In this document: piece by piece, positions 1-7,199 of the stretch
Position numbering within the stretch: the stretch's first letter is position 1
Layout: every line of letters starts with the position of its first letter
Assembly (NCBI GenBank): GCA_049509915.1
Contig: JBEKZL010000190.1
Coordinates: 1-22,649 of the forward strand
Reading direction: 5' to 3'
DNA: 22,649 bases
DNA from: JBEKYD01 sp049509915
Lineage (GTDB): Bacteria; Acidobacteriota; Terriglobia; Bryobacterales; Bryobacteraceae
The notes under the pieces: generated by a model
What the model was told of the DNA's origin: nothing
Database searches by the model: none
The model's input: only the letters and a program-made list of their open reading frames with translations
Position numbers and translations under genes: made by a program

Positions 1-1
1 G

Positions 2-77
2 AGCCACAGATGAACGCAGATAAACACAGATAAGAAAGAATGGATTTATCTGTGTTCATCCGTGTTCATCTGTGGCT
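2..77. repeat. Long imperfect palindromic repeat
   Basis: Two 32-base arms (2-33 and 46-77) are reverse complements at 29 of 32 positions, around a 12-base spacer (34-45). Each arm also repeats internally: the right arm carries two GTGTTCATC copies (53-61 region and 62-70 region) and two ATCTGTG-like blocks. The element lies just past the stop codon of nuoB. It could fold into a long RNA hairpin and act as a terminator or mRNA 3' stabiliser, although no T-run follows. From memory, closely similar sequences recur in intergenic regions of several environmental phyla; I could not confirm this. Confidence 0.85.
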
Positions 78-92
78 AATTGTTTTCTGCAG

Positions 93-659
93 TTACGCCG
101 GATTGGAAATCTGGGCGATGCGGACCTGCTGCTGGAACTGGGCGAGCATACTTTCTTCCAGCCGGACCTCGGTGGGCCGCTTCACTAGCGTGCTCATGCC
201 ATCGATCTTTTCCTGCAACTTCAACAGGCCGTAAAAGAGATTCTCGGGACGGGGCGGGCAACCTTGCACGTAAACATCCACGGGGACGATCTTGTCCACG
301 CCCTGAAGTACGGCATAGGTATTGAAAGGGCCGCCCACGCTGCTGCATGCGCCCATGGAGATGCACCACTTGGGATCCGGCATCTGGTCCCAGATGCGTT
401 TCAGCACCGGCGCCATTTTCAAAGTCACCGTGCCCGCCACAATCATCAGATCGCTCTGCCGGGGGCTGGGGCGGAACACTTCCGCGCCGAAACGGGCGAT
501 ATCGAAGCGCGAGGTGCTGGAGGCGATCATTTCAATCGCGCAGCAAGCCAATCCGAACGTCAGCGGCCACAACGACGATTGCCGGGCCCAGTTGAAGACG
601 TAATCCACCGAGGTGGTGATGGCGTTCTTCTCAAACTGGTTTTCGAGAAACGACGGCAC
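93..659 (-). CDS. nuoB: NADH-quinone oxidoreductase subunit B (NuoB)
   Basis: This is the 188-aa peripheral-arm subunit of respiratory complex I that holds iron-sulfur cluster N2, the last electron carrier before quinone. The four family cluster ligands are present: the tandem Cys39-Cys40 in FGLACCAIEM, Cys105 in MGACSSVGG and Cys134 in VQGCPPRPE. I chose the GTG start at 659 for three reasons: it gives the usual NuoB N-terminus (MPSFLENQFEKN), a strong AAGGGGAGG Shine-Dalgarno sits 6 bases upstream, and an extended -10 box lies at 683-691. The frame stays open to 839, but the ATG at 713 would lie upstream of that promoter. No nuoA or nuoC flanks it, so it looks monocistronic, which is unusual because nuoB normally sits between them. 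Confidence 0.95.
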   Translation of the reverse strand: MPSFLENQFEKNAITTSVDYVFNWARQSSLWPLTFGLACCAIEMIASSTSRFDIARFGAEVFRPSPRQSDLMIVAGTVTLKMAPVLKRIWDQMPDPKWCISMGACSSVGGPFNTYAVLQGVDKIVPVDVYVQGCPPRPENLFYGLLKLQEKIDGMSTLVKRPTEVRLEESMLAQFQQQVRIAQISNPA

Positions 660-664
660 CGGGA

Positions 665-673
665 ACCTCCCCT
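665..673 (-). promoter_or_regulatory. Shine-Dalgarno of nuoB
   Basis: On the minus strand the sequence reads AAGGGGAGG, followed by six bases and the GTG at 659. It decides the start in favour of the GTG over the upstream in-frame ATG at 713. Confidence 0.8.
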
Positions 674-682
674 TAAGGTTGA

Positions 683-691
683 ATTGTAGCA
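683..691 (-). promoter_or_regulatory. Predicted extended -10 promoter of nuoB
   Basis: The minus strand reads TGCTACAAT, a good extended -10 element. Transcription would begin near 676, giving a leader of about 17 bases that contains the Shine-Dalgarno. No convincing -35 hexamer is seen. Confidence 0.55.
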
Positions 692-885
692 CCGCTTCCC
701 CGGCAGGCACCATGGCGTTCGAAGCGCCGACATGTGGCTGCGGATGCAGGCCGCGTATGATCTTGCGCAGGCACGAAAGAATCAAGGCAAAATGAATATC
801 CCGCGCCTTGTCGAGCGTCCGTCGCTTTAAGGGCCGCAAAGTTTCAGAAGGGGTCCATTGTGCGACGCCGCTTTCTGTAGCCCCG

Positions 886-894
886 TGCTATCCT
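886..894 (+). promoter_or_regulatory. Predicted extended -10 promoter
   Basis: TGCTATCCT ends seven bases before the ATG at 902, so the transcript would start at or next to the start codon. No Shine-Dalgarno is visible, which suggests a leaderless mRNA. Confidence 0.45.
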
Positions 895-901
895 GCGGCG
901 T

Positions 902-1207
902 ATGAAATCAGACCTCTACACCAAAGCCGTTTTCACAATCATCGCTCTCATGCTCACCGTGATCGCCTGCAACCTCTACATCAACCCAGCAGCAACCGCC
1001 AGCGCACAGGGGCCCTTTGCTGGCGTGCAGTTGGCATCGGATACAGGCGAACTAAGGTTCTTCGACAACCGTACCGGCGATGTATGGGAGTATAACGCTC
1101 CGGCCCTCCCCAGCTATCCTCAGATGACCGGAAAGTACCGCGTCGTCAAATTGGGGCAACCTCTTGTGGTAACCTGCATAGGCCTAGACAACTGCCGTGG
1201 AAAGTAG
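902..1207 (+). CDS. Small membrane-anchored protein of unknown function
   Basis: A 101-aa protein. Residues about 8-27 (AVFTIIALMLTVIACNLYI) form a single hydrophobic segment, either a signal anchor or an uncleaved signal. A short soluble domain of about 70 residues follows, with GELRFFDNRTGDVWEY at 59-74 by estimate, a pattern like one blade of a beta-propeller or a small beta domain. Two cysteines lie near the C-terminus (TCIGLDNC). I do not recognise a named family; similar short N-terminally anchored proteins are common in acidobacteria, from memory. It is transcribed away from nuoB, with the two genes sharing a 242-base divergent region. The ATG is supported by the -10 box just upstream rather than by a ribosome site. 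Confidence 0.65.
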   Translation: MKSDLYTKAVFTIIALMLTVIACNLYINPAATASAQGPFAGVQLASDTGELRFFDNRTGDVWEYNAPALPSYPQMTGKYRVVKLGQPLVVTCIGLDNCRGK

Positions 1208-1525
1208 GCCGCCCGGTGTCTCGCAACGGGTTAGTTTTGCAACGCAGACGGAAGGCCCATAAACAAAGGACTTGGCATGTTGCAAATGTCGTGTGCAAAA
1301 TGGAACCCTCAAGGGGCTCGTCGCGGCCATGGCATTGCGGTCGGCGCTGTTGGAAGAACTCTGCCGCGGAAGTGCAACTTCGATCTTTGCTGTTCCGGCT
1401 CTGGGAAAGCCGCTTGATTTAGTACACCGTTTCGGAAGTTCGGTAACGTATTCGAGGGCAACCGCAATTGCAAAACCGAGTACTTAGTCGCCATGTGGGA
1501 CAAATGCCTGCGGGCGGCACGCCCC
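1208..1525. other. Intergenic region, no gene seen
   Basis: This 318-base gap lies between the ends of a plus-strand and a minus-strand gene. Short open frames exist on both strands, but none has a start site, family motif or protein-like composition that I would defend. No clear terminator hairpin with a T-run was seen. Confidence 0.5.
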
Positions 1526-2266
1526 CTACCTCCCCACCAGCAACCGCTCAGCGAGAATTGCAGGCAGGCCCTCTTCCATGATCCTCCTCTGCGCTCCCTC
1601 GATGTCGTATTCGGTTCGCTCGTAAGTCAGCACTTTGCTGGCGGAATCGTAAAGCGCAAAGGCAGCGCGCGGGTCGCCGTCGCGCGGTTGGCCTACCGAG
1701 CCGGGATTGATCAGGTAGGCGCACTCGGCATCCAGTTCAAACGCCGCCGGACCCTCCGAGGCGATGAAGCTCGGTATGGTCTCCACCCTCGCCCGGTTCC
1801 ACACGAATCCGCCCTGCAGGTGGGTGTGGCCGAAAAAAGCCAGGCGGCGCTCCAGATACCCGAAGGCCTCGTGGGCGTCCGCCGCCGCCGCTAGGTAGTC
1901 GTCTTCATCGAGCGGCGAACCATGCACGATCTCGAAGTCCTCGATCATCAGCGGACCGCGGGGCAGGGCAGCGATGAAGGCAGCGTTTTCGGGCGTCAAC
2001 GCGGTGCGGGTCCACTCGGCCGCCGCGCGAGCCACCGGGTTGAACCATTCCAGGTCCTCGCCATCGAGCGAGACTTTGTCGTGGTTGCCGCGCACGGTGT
2101 AAGCGCTGTGGGCGCGAACCCATTCCGTTACCAGGTTGGGATCGGCGCCGTAGCCCACCAGGTCGCCGCAGCAGAGGGCTTGGTCCCAGGCGCCCTCGGT
2201 GTGGGCGAGAACGGCCCTGAGTGCCTGCCAGTTGGAGTGAATATCGCTGACGATGAGATAGCGCAC
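1526..2266 (-). CDS. Metallophosphoesterase, YfcE/MJ0936-like
   Basis: A 246-aa cytosolic calcineurin-like phosphoesterase with the full set of metal-binding motifs in order: D8-x-H10 (SDIHSN), GD at 34-35 (CCGDLVGYG), GNHD at 60-63, H115 (IVHGSP) and GHTH at 146-149. The INPGSVGQPRD motif at about 186-196 is typical of the small YfcE/MJ0936 group, which hydrolyses phosphodiesters with Mn2+ or similar metals; the physiological substrate is unknown. It starts with GTG at 2266, only 12 bases after the stop of the upstream metallophosphoesterase, and is probably cotranscribed with it. The Shine-Dalgarno is weak. Two related folds in a row suggest shared regulation rather than recent duplication, because the two differ in length and topology. 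Confidence 0.88.
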   Translation of the reverse strand: MRYLIVSDIHSNWQALRAVLAHTEGAWDQALCCGDLVGYGADPNLVTEWVRAHSAYTVRGNHDKVSLDGEDLEWFNPVARAAAEWTRTALTPENAAFIAALPRGPLMIEDFEIVHGSPLDEDDYLAAAADAHEAFGYLERRLAFFGHTHLQGGFVWNRARVETIPSFIASEGPAAFELDAECAYLINPGSVGQPRDGDPRAAFALYDSASKVLTYERTEYDIEGAQRRIMEEGLPAILAERLLVGR

Positions 2267-2278
2267 GAATCTCGGCGG

Positions 2279-3445
2279 TTACGCCTTTTTCAAGCGTAGC
2301 AGGGAGATCTCGGGCGGTGCGCCGATCCGCGCCGGAACGCCGATGGTTCCGATGCCGCGCGTCACGTATTCGGCGGTGCGGCCAACCCGATACAAGCCGT
2401 AGACATAGGGCGTGAAAAAATGGGCCGGGCTGAGCGAGTGGTCCAGAATTTCCACCGTCACCTGCCCGCCGTGCGTGTGGCCCGAGAGCACCAGGTCGTA
2501 GCCCTGGCGGGCCGCCACCGGCAGCACGTCGGGATTGTGAGAGAGCAAAATGTTGCAGGTCCCCGGCTTGACCAACGCGCCGGCGTGCCGCAGGTAGAGA
2601 TGTTTCTCTCCCATGCGCTGGTAGTCCACCCCAGCCAGATTCAGAACCGCGCCGCCGAAGCGCAGCCCGCGGGCACGGTCGCGCAGAAAATCGATCCCCA
2701 GGCGCGCCGCCGCGCGGGTGGTATAGTCCTCCACGCGGGCGTAGCGTTCGTGATTTCCCAGGCAGCCGAGCACCCCGGCATCGGCTTTCAGCCGCGTCAA
2801 CTGGCGTAGGCAGGCGTCCAGCGGATCGCCTCTGGCCGAGATCAAATCGCCGGTGACGACCGCCAGGTGCGGCTTCAACTCGTTGGACTGGTCAATTACC
2901 CACGCCAGCTCGTCTTCGCGCAGAAAGATGCTGAGGTGAATGTCACTCAACTGGAGTATCCGCAGTCCGTCCAGCTCCGCGGGCAAGTCCGCTAAGGGGA
3001 TATCCACGTGGCGCACGCGAAAATCCGACCGCTCGATAAACGTGCCGTAGCCCATCACGGCCAGCGGCGCCGCCATCAGGGCGTTGCCGGCAGTTTGAAT
3101 CGCCCGCCGCCGCCCTAAATCGGCCGGAGCGCTCCACCTTCGCCCAATTCCGCGTGAGATCGCGTGAACCGCCAGCGCCCCGGTAGCGATCATGAGATAG
3201 CCCAGCGCGAGAGCGCCGACCAGCGTGGCGTGGGGACCACTCACCCTCAAAATGGTTGCCATGTAAGGCCAGGTGATCACATAACCCAAAGCGACGGCCA
3301 CATTGAAGCCGGCCACGGCCCAGCGCACCGCGCCCAGTCCCGCACCCCGCCAGCGGCGCCCGGCAGCCGCCAGCAGCGCACGGCTAATCCGCCACTGAAC
3401 GACAGCGAAGACTCCGACAGCCAGATAATCGAAAGAGAAATGCAC
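2279..3445 (-). CDS. Membrane-anchored metallophosphoesterase, YkuE-like
   Basis: A 388-aa protein with about four hydrophobic segments in the first 135 residues (roughly 4-22, 40-60, 72-96 and 117-135) and a calcineurin-like phosphoesterase domain after residue 160. The metal motifs are complete: D168-x-H170 (LSDIH), GD 199-200, GNHE 230-233, H303 (LSHNPD) and GHTHGG 322-327. SGHTHGGQV and the membrane N-terminus resemble the YkuE/YaeI group, some of which act on lipid-linked phosphates; the substrate here is not known. It starts with GTG at 3445, with AGGA eight bases upstream. It is the first gene of a probable two-gene unit with the metallophosphoesterase that follows 12 bases later. Confidence 0.87.
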   Translation of the reverse strand: MHFSFDYLAVGVFAVVQWRISRALLAAAGRRWRGAGLGAVRWAVAGFNVAVALGYVITWPYMATILRVSGPHATLVGALALGYLMIATGALAVHAISRGIGRRWSAPADLGRRRAIQTAGNALMAAPLAVMGYGTFIERSDFRVRHVDIPLADLPAELDGLRILQLSDIHLSIFLREDELAWVIDQSNELKPHLAVVTGDLISARGDPLDACLRQLTRLKADAGVLGCLGNHERYARVEDYTTRAAARLGIDFLRDRARGLRFGGAVLNLAGVDYQRMGEKHLYLRHAGALVKPGTCNILLSHNPDVLPVAARQGYDLVLSGHTHGGQVTVEILDHSLSPAHFFTPYVYGLYRVGRTAEYVTRGIGTIGVPARIGAPPEISLLRLKKA

Positions 3446-3576
3446 AGGCAGTGTCCTGACGACCCTGTTTCTATTGTAGTGGAAGCCTGGCGCGCTTCCG
3501 AAGGAGAAGTACCAGCAGTACCGGGTGCAACTTTAAGCACAAAGCGTGCGAACGGCCTGGACCCAGCGCTGTTCTT

Positions 3577-4650
3577 CTACGGCCGCTCCGATTGCGCCAG
3601 CAGTTCCAACAGGTACTTCTGCCATACGACGGGCCGCGAATGCGTGCCATGGCCGCGGGTTTCATCGCTGGTAGGGATCAGGATGTAGCGGCCGCGGGCG
3701 ACGTGCGCGATTTCGCGTTCCAGGATGCCCAATTCCGACGGGTTCACTTCGTCGTCGGCGGAATTGACGGCGTAGAGCGGAGCGCGTATGTTTCCCAGTT
3801 CGGGCTGTGGATTGTAAGTCGCGGAACTCTCGAACTGGTACACCATATCGTTGGCGTCCAGATTCAGAGCCCGCTGCTTGATTTGCTGGAAGGCTTCGTC
3901 GGCGGCGGCCCTGGTGGGCGCGGACTTGTGCTGCTCGAGCGGGCTGCTGGTCATAATGTAGAGCGCGTACTCCGCCGCAAAAAGTCCGCGGATCGGGGTG
4001 GTATATTCGCCGCCGTTGAAATCCGGATCGCCGCGGATGGAATCGATAATCATGTCCCGCAGGATGCGATTTCGGCCGGCGATCTCGACCGGCGCGCTCG
4101 CGAGCGGCATCAGCGCGTCCATGAAATCGGGGTGCAACTCGCCCCATAGCCAGGTGTGCATCGCGCCCATCGAGGTTCCCATCGCCAGGCGCAGATGGTC
4201 GACCTTCAACCCGTCGTGAACCAGCAGGTATTGCGCGCGCACCATATCGTAGTAGTCGTAGTGAGGGAACTCTTGGTGCAGACCGTCGCTCGGCTTGCTG
4301 GATTTCCCGTGCCCGATGGCATCCGGAAGAATGATGTAATAGCGGGCGGCATCTAGCGGCTGACCCGGGCCGAACAGCACTCCGGCAAATTGCTCGCCCA
4401 GAAAAGGACGGCCGCTGCCGCCGGTGCCGTGCATGATCAGCACCGCATTCCGCACATGGCCCTCACTGTCGCGTCGCGGCGTTCCCAGCGTCATGTAGTG
4501 CAGACGCAGATCGGCCAGCTTCTGGCCGGATCGAAACATGAAGTCGTGGATGATGTAATCGTCCTCGATCGTGGGGTGAGGCGCGGGAGTTTGTGCCAGC
4601 GGTGCAAGGCTCCAGGCCAGGCTTAGAATAACGCAGTGTCTAATCGTCAT
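3577..4650 (-). CDS. Exported alpha/beta hydrolase of the MetX (homoserine acetyltransferase-like) family
   Basis: A 357-aa protein with an N-terminal signal peptide (CVILSLAWSLAPLAQTPA), so probably periplasmic. The rest is an alpha/beta hydrolase: HGTGGSG near 74-80 for the oxyanion region, nucleophile Ser160 in GTSMGAM, acidic residue D299 or D300 in NSADDEVNP, and a His at 334 or 337 in RGHGTHS. The layout (LPDAIGHGKSSKPSDG, then GTSMGAMHTW) follows homoserine O-acetyltransferase relatives, but a secreted protein is unlikely to make methionine precursors. I infer an esterase or acyltransferase of unknown substrate. The ATG at 4650 has only a weak GAG upstream. A candidate promoter lies about 130 bases upstream. 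Confidence 0.85.
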   Translation of the reverse strand: MTIRHCVILSLAWSLAPLAQTPAPHPTIEDDYIIHDFMFRSGQKLADLRLHYMTLGTPRRDSEGHVRNAVLIMHGTGGSGRPFLGEQFAGVLFGPGQPLDAARYYIILPDAIGHGKSSKPSDGLHQEFPHYDYYDMVRAQYLLVHDGLKVDHLRLAMGTSMGAMHTWLWGELHPDFMDALMPLASAPVEIAGRNRILRDMIIDSIRGDPDFNGGEYTTPIRGLFAAEYALYIMTSSPLEQHKSAPTRAAADEAFQQIKQRALNLDANDMVYQFESSATYNPQPELGNIRAPLYAVNSADDEVNPSELGILEREIAHVARGRYILIPTSDETRGHGTHSRPVVWQKYLLELLAQSERP

Positions 4651-5030
4651 TGGATCGGGCTCAACTCGTCATCGGACCGGTACGAGGCGCTTCAGTTCCA
4701 CCATCCAGTTCCTCAACCTGGACTTGCGCCAGAGTGGCCGCCGCCGGAAAGGAATTAATTCCGGGGCGTGTGCAGAAAAGGATACCACGCCGCCGGATAA
4801 AGCCACCCGCATTCTGAACAATACAATAGACTTGCCGAGTTAAGCTAACCGTCACTCAGCTCGCGGCGGTCGCGCAGCGTTCGGCATTGTGGAAAACCGG
4901 AGTGCACGGCTGAGCTACCCGCACCAGCCGAACCCGCCGGTGGAATGCGCTACGATGCTAGAAACCGCCCTTAATGCAGCCGTGGGCCGCCGGCGTTTTC
5001 CTGTGCGGCTAGGGGGGCGAGACGCCGATC
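4651..5030. other. Divergent intergenic region between the hydrolase and pckG
   Basis: No convincing gene in 380 bases. It holds a palindrome GGAATTAATTCC (4751-4762), nested in the inverted pair CCGGAA (4744-4749) and TTCCGG (4759-4764), within the leader of the minus-strand hydrolase; this could be an operator. For pckG, possible -10 boxes are TACGAT (4951-4956) and TGCTAGAAA (4956-4964), neither strong. A purine-rich AGGGGGGCGA (5011-5020) precedes the pckG start by about ten bases. Confidence 0.4.
4779..4787 (-). promoter_or_regulatory. Predicted extended -10 promoter of the MetX-like hydrolase gene
   Basis: The minus strand reads TGGTATCCT about 130 bases before the ATG at 4650. The leader would contain the GGAATTAATTCC palindrome. 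No good -35 was found. Confidence 0.35.
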
Positions 5031-6902
5031 ATGAAGACCAAAGCCATCACTGCCCTAGAGGTACCCGCCTCCGCCGCCGAGACGCTACCGCGGAATCCTG
5101 CTCTGCCGCTGAGCACCAACACCCATTTGTTAAATTGGGTCGACAAAATGGCCCGCCTCACCAAACCGGCGGCGATTCATTGGGTGGACGGATCCCAGGA
5201 GGAGTACGACGCCCTGTGCGACCAGTTGGTCGCCGGCGGCACCTTCATCCGCCTCAACCAGGAGTTGTGGCCCGGCTGCTACTATGCCCGCTCCGACGCC
5301 AGCGACGTGGCCCGGGTCGAAGACCGGACCTTCGTCTGCTCGCTGTCGAAAGACCACGCCGGGCCGACGAACAATTGGGAAGAGCCGTTCCACATGCGCC
5401 ACCGCCTGAAGGATCTCTTCCGCGGCTCCATGCAGGGGCGAACCATGTACGTACTGCCCTTCAGCATGGGCCCGGTTGAATCCTCGTTGTCGCAGATCGG
5501 TGTGCAGTTGACCGACTCGCCCTACGTGGTGGTCAACATGCGCATCATGGCCCGCATCGGCACGAAAGTCTTCGAGGAAATCGACCGCGACCGTAAGCGG
5601 GTAGTGCCCTGCATCCATTCGGTGGGTATGCCGTTGCCGCCCGGCCAAAAGGATGTCCCCTGGCCCTGCAACCCGGAGAAGTACATCGTGCACTTTCCGG
5701 AAAGCCGCGAAATCTGGTCGTACGGATCGGGCTATGGCGGCAATGCGCTGCTGGGCAAGAAATGCTTTGCTCTGCGCATTGCCTCCAACATCGCCCGCGA
5801 CGAAGGCTGGATGGCGGAGCACATGCTGATTCTGGGCGTAGAGGACCCGCGCGGCGAAAAAACGTACATCGCCGCGGCCTTCCCCAGCGCTTGCGGTAAG
5901 ACCAATCTGGCCATGCTGATTCCGCCGCAGGCGTTCCCCGGCTGGAAGGTCTGGACGGTGGGCGACGACATCGCCTGGATCCGTCCGGACGAAAACGGCG
6001 TGCTGCGCGCCATCAATCCCGAGGCTGGTTTCTTTGGCGTGGCACCGGGTACTTCCATACGGACTAATCCCAATGCGATGGCCACCATTTCCCGCAACAC
6101 CATCTTCACCAATACCGCCCTGACTCTCGAAGGCGGCGTTTGGTGGGAGGGTATGACGGAAACCCCGCCCGCCGAGTGCCTGGATTGGCGGGGGAACGTC
6201 TGGACTCCGGAAATCGCCCAGCAAACCGGCGCCAAAGCGGCCCACCTCAACGCCCGTTTTACCGCGCCCGCCAGCCAGTGCCCCTGCATCGACCCGGACT
6301 GGGAAAACCCGCGCGGGGTTCCCATCGGCGCCATCGTTTTCGGAGGCCGCAGGGCGGATACCATGCCGCTGGTTTACCAGGCCTTCAACTGGAGCGCCGG
6401 CGTCTACGTCGGCGCCACCATGGGCTCGGAGACCACCGCCGCGGCGGGCGGCTCGCTGGGCAAGGTGCGCCGCGACCCGATGGCCATGCTGCCCTTCTGC
6501 GGTTACAACATGGGCGATTATTTCCGTCACTGGATCAAGATGCAGCGCTCGCTTTCGGTCACCCCGCGCATCTTTCATGTGAATTGGTTCCGGCGCGGAC
6601 CGGACGGCAAGTTCCTCTGGCCCGGTTTCGCTGAAAACATGCGCGTGTTGAAGTGGATCGTCGACCGCGCCCGCGGCGGCGCGGCCGGCCGCGAAACCCC
6701 CATCGGCTGGATGCCCCGCTACGCCGACATTGAATGGGGCGGCCTCGATTTCCGTCCGGAAGACTTCGAATCCCTACAAGCGTTTCATCGTCCCGAGTGG
6801 CGCCGCGAAGTGCTGGGCCACGCCGAGTTGTTCATGGATTTGCACGATCACTTGCCGCCGCAGATGATCTACGAGCGCGAGTTGCTGATCTGCCGGCTGT
6901 AG
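5031..6902 (+). CDS. pckG: Phosphoenolpyruvate carboxykinase (GTP)
   Basis: A 623-aa cytosolic enzyme that converts oxaloacetate and GTP to phosphoenolpyruvate, CO2 and GDP, the entry step of gluconeogenesis. Length and motifs match the GTP-dependent family: FPSACGKTN (F284-N292) contains the hyper-reactive Cys288 and the P-loop Lys290-Thr291; GDDIAW follows near 318; FFGVAPGTS lies near 340; and NWFRRGPDGKFLWPGFAEN carries the guanine-side contacts. The N-terminal NWVDKM and the substrate-binding YGG in SGYGGNALLGKK are also present. The ATG at 5031 follows a G-rich stretch at 5011-5017, somewhat far for an ideal ribosome site. It is monocistronic, divergent from the hydrolase gene, with a 297-base gap downstream. 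Confidence 0.97.
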   Translation: MKTKAITALEVPASAAETLPRNPALPLSTNTHLLNWVDKMARLTKPAAIHWVDGSQEEYDALCDQLVAGGTFIRLNQELWPGCYYARSDASDVARVEDRTFVCSLSKDHAGPTNNWEEPFHMRHRLKDLFRGSMQGRTMYVLPFSMGPVESSLSQIGVQLTDSPYVVVNMRIMARIGTKVFEEIDRDRKRVVPCIHSVGMPLPPGQKDVPWPCNPEKYIVHFPESREIWSYGSGYGGNALLGKKCFALRIASNIARDEGWMAEHMLILGVEDPRGEKTYIAAAFPSACGKTNLAMLIPPQAFPGWKVWTVGDDIAWIRPDENGVLRAINPEAGFFGVAPGTSIRTNPNAMATISRNTIFTNTALTLEGGVWWEGMTETPPAECLDWRGNVWTPEIAQQTGAKAAHLNARFTAPASQCPCIDPDWENPRGVPIGAIVFGGRRADTMPLVYQAFNWSAGVYVGATMGSETTAAAGGSLGKVRRDPMAMLPFCGYNMGDYFRHWIKMQRSLSVTPRIFHVNWFRRGPDGKFLWPGFAENMRVLKWIVDRARGGAAGRETPIGWMPRYADIEWGGLDFRPEDFESLQAFHRPEWRREVLGHAELFMDLHDHLPPQMIYERELLICRL

Positions 6903-6920
6903 GGTTGGCGGCCGGGTATC

Positions 6921-6938
6921 CCAGCGTTTACGCGCTGG
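6921..6938 (+). terminator. Weak hairpin after pckG
   Basis: CCAGCG (6921-6926) and CGCTGG (6933-6938) pair around a six-base loop, 19 bases past the pckG stop. No T-run follows, so it is at best a weak or Rho-assisted terminator. Confidence 0.25.
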
Positions 6939-7093
6939 ATCTGACGGTCGCGGCATCCGGTTGGTTATGCCGCGGCTCGATCGAACATTTCCACCAGGAG
7001 CGAAGAAATCGCTTGGGCGGTTTGGCCGAGCGGTTATCAGACGTTCGTCTCCACTTCTGCCCGAGCGGAAACGAGCACGTCCAGCCCCAAAAA

Positions 7094-7102
7094 TGGTAGA
7101 AT
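7094..7102 (+). promoter_or_regulatory. Predicted extended -10 promoter of the yacL-like/ispD/ispF operon
   Basis: TGGTAGAAT lies about 100 bases before the GTG start at 7200, so the operon would have a leader of about 90 bases. No good -35 is seen. The rest of the 297-base gap between pckG and this operon shows no gene. Confidence 0.45.
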
Positions 7103-7185
7103 CTTGGCGCGGCGTCTGCCCCGCGCATTTGCCCGGTGACCCGTGTCATACCGGATTGTTCGATCCAAGCCCTGATCCACCCTGG

Positions 7186-7192
7186 AAGGGGG
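7186..7192 (+). promoter_or_regulatory. Shine-Dalgarno of the PIN-TRAM gene
   Basis: AAGGGGG followed by seven bases and a GTG at 7200 supports that non-ATG start. Confidence 0.65.
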
Positions 7193-7199
7193 TGCCGTT

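Noticed and set aside
660..839. 60-residue N-terminal extension of NuoB
   Set aside because: The promoter and Shine-Dalgarno lie inside it, and the family N-terminus begins at the GTG at 659.
4661..4855. 64-codon open frame upstream of the MetX-like hydrolase gene
   Set aside because: It spans the predicted promoter, has no start signal and resembles no protein family.
5130..6578. Long open frame of 482 codons on the minus strand inside pckG
   Set aside because: It is antisense to a fully supported enzyme gene; its composition is typical of shadow frames in GC-rich DNA.
7008..7095. tRNA-like words (TTTGGCCGAGCGGTTA) resembling the D-arm of a Leu/Ser tRNA
   Set aside because: No matching acceptor stem, anticodon arm or T-arm follows at the right distance.
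7155..7170. TTGTTCGATCC resembling a tRNA T-arm
   Set aside because: No paired stem on either side and no upstream tRNA body.
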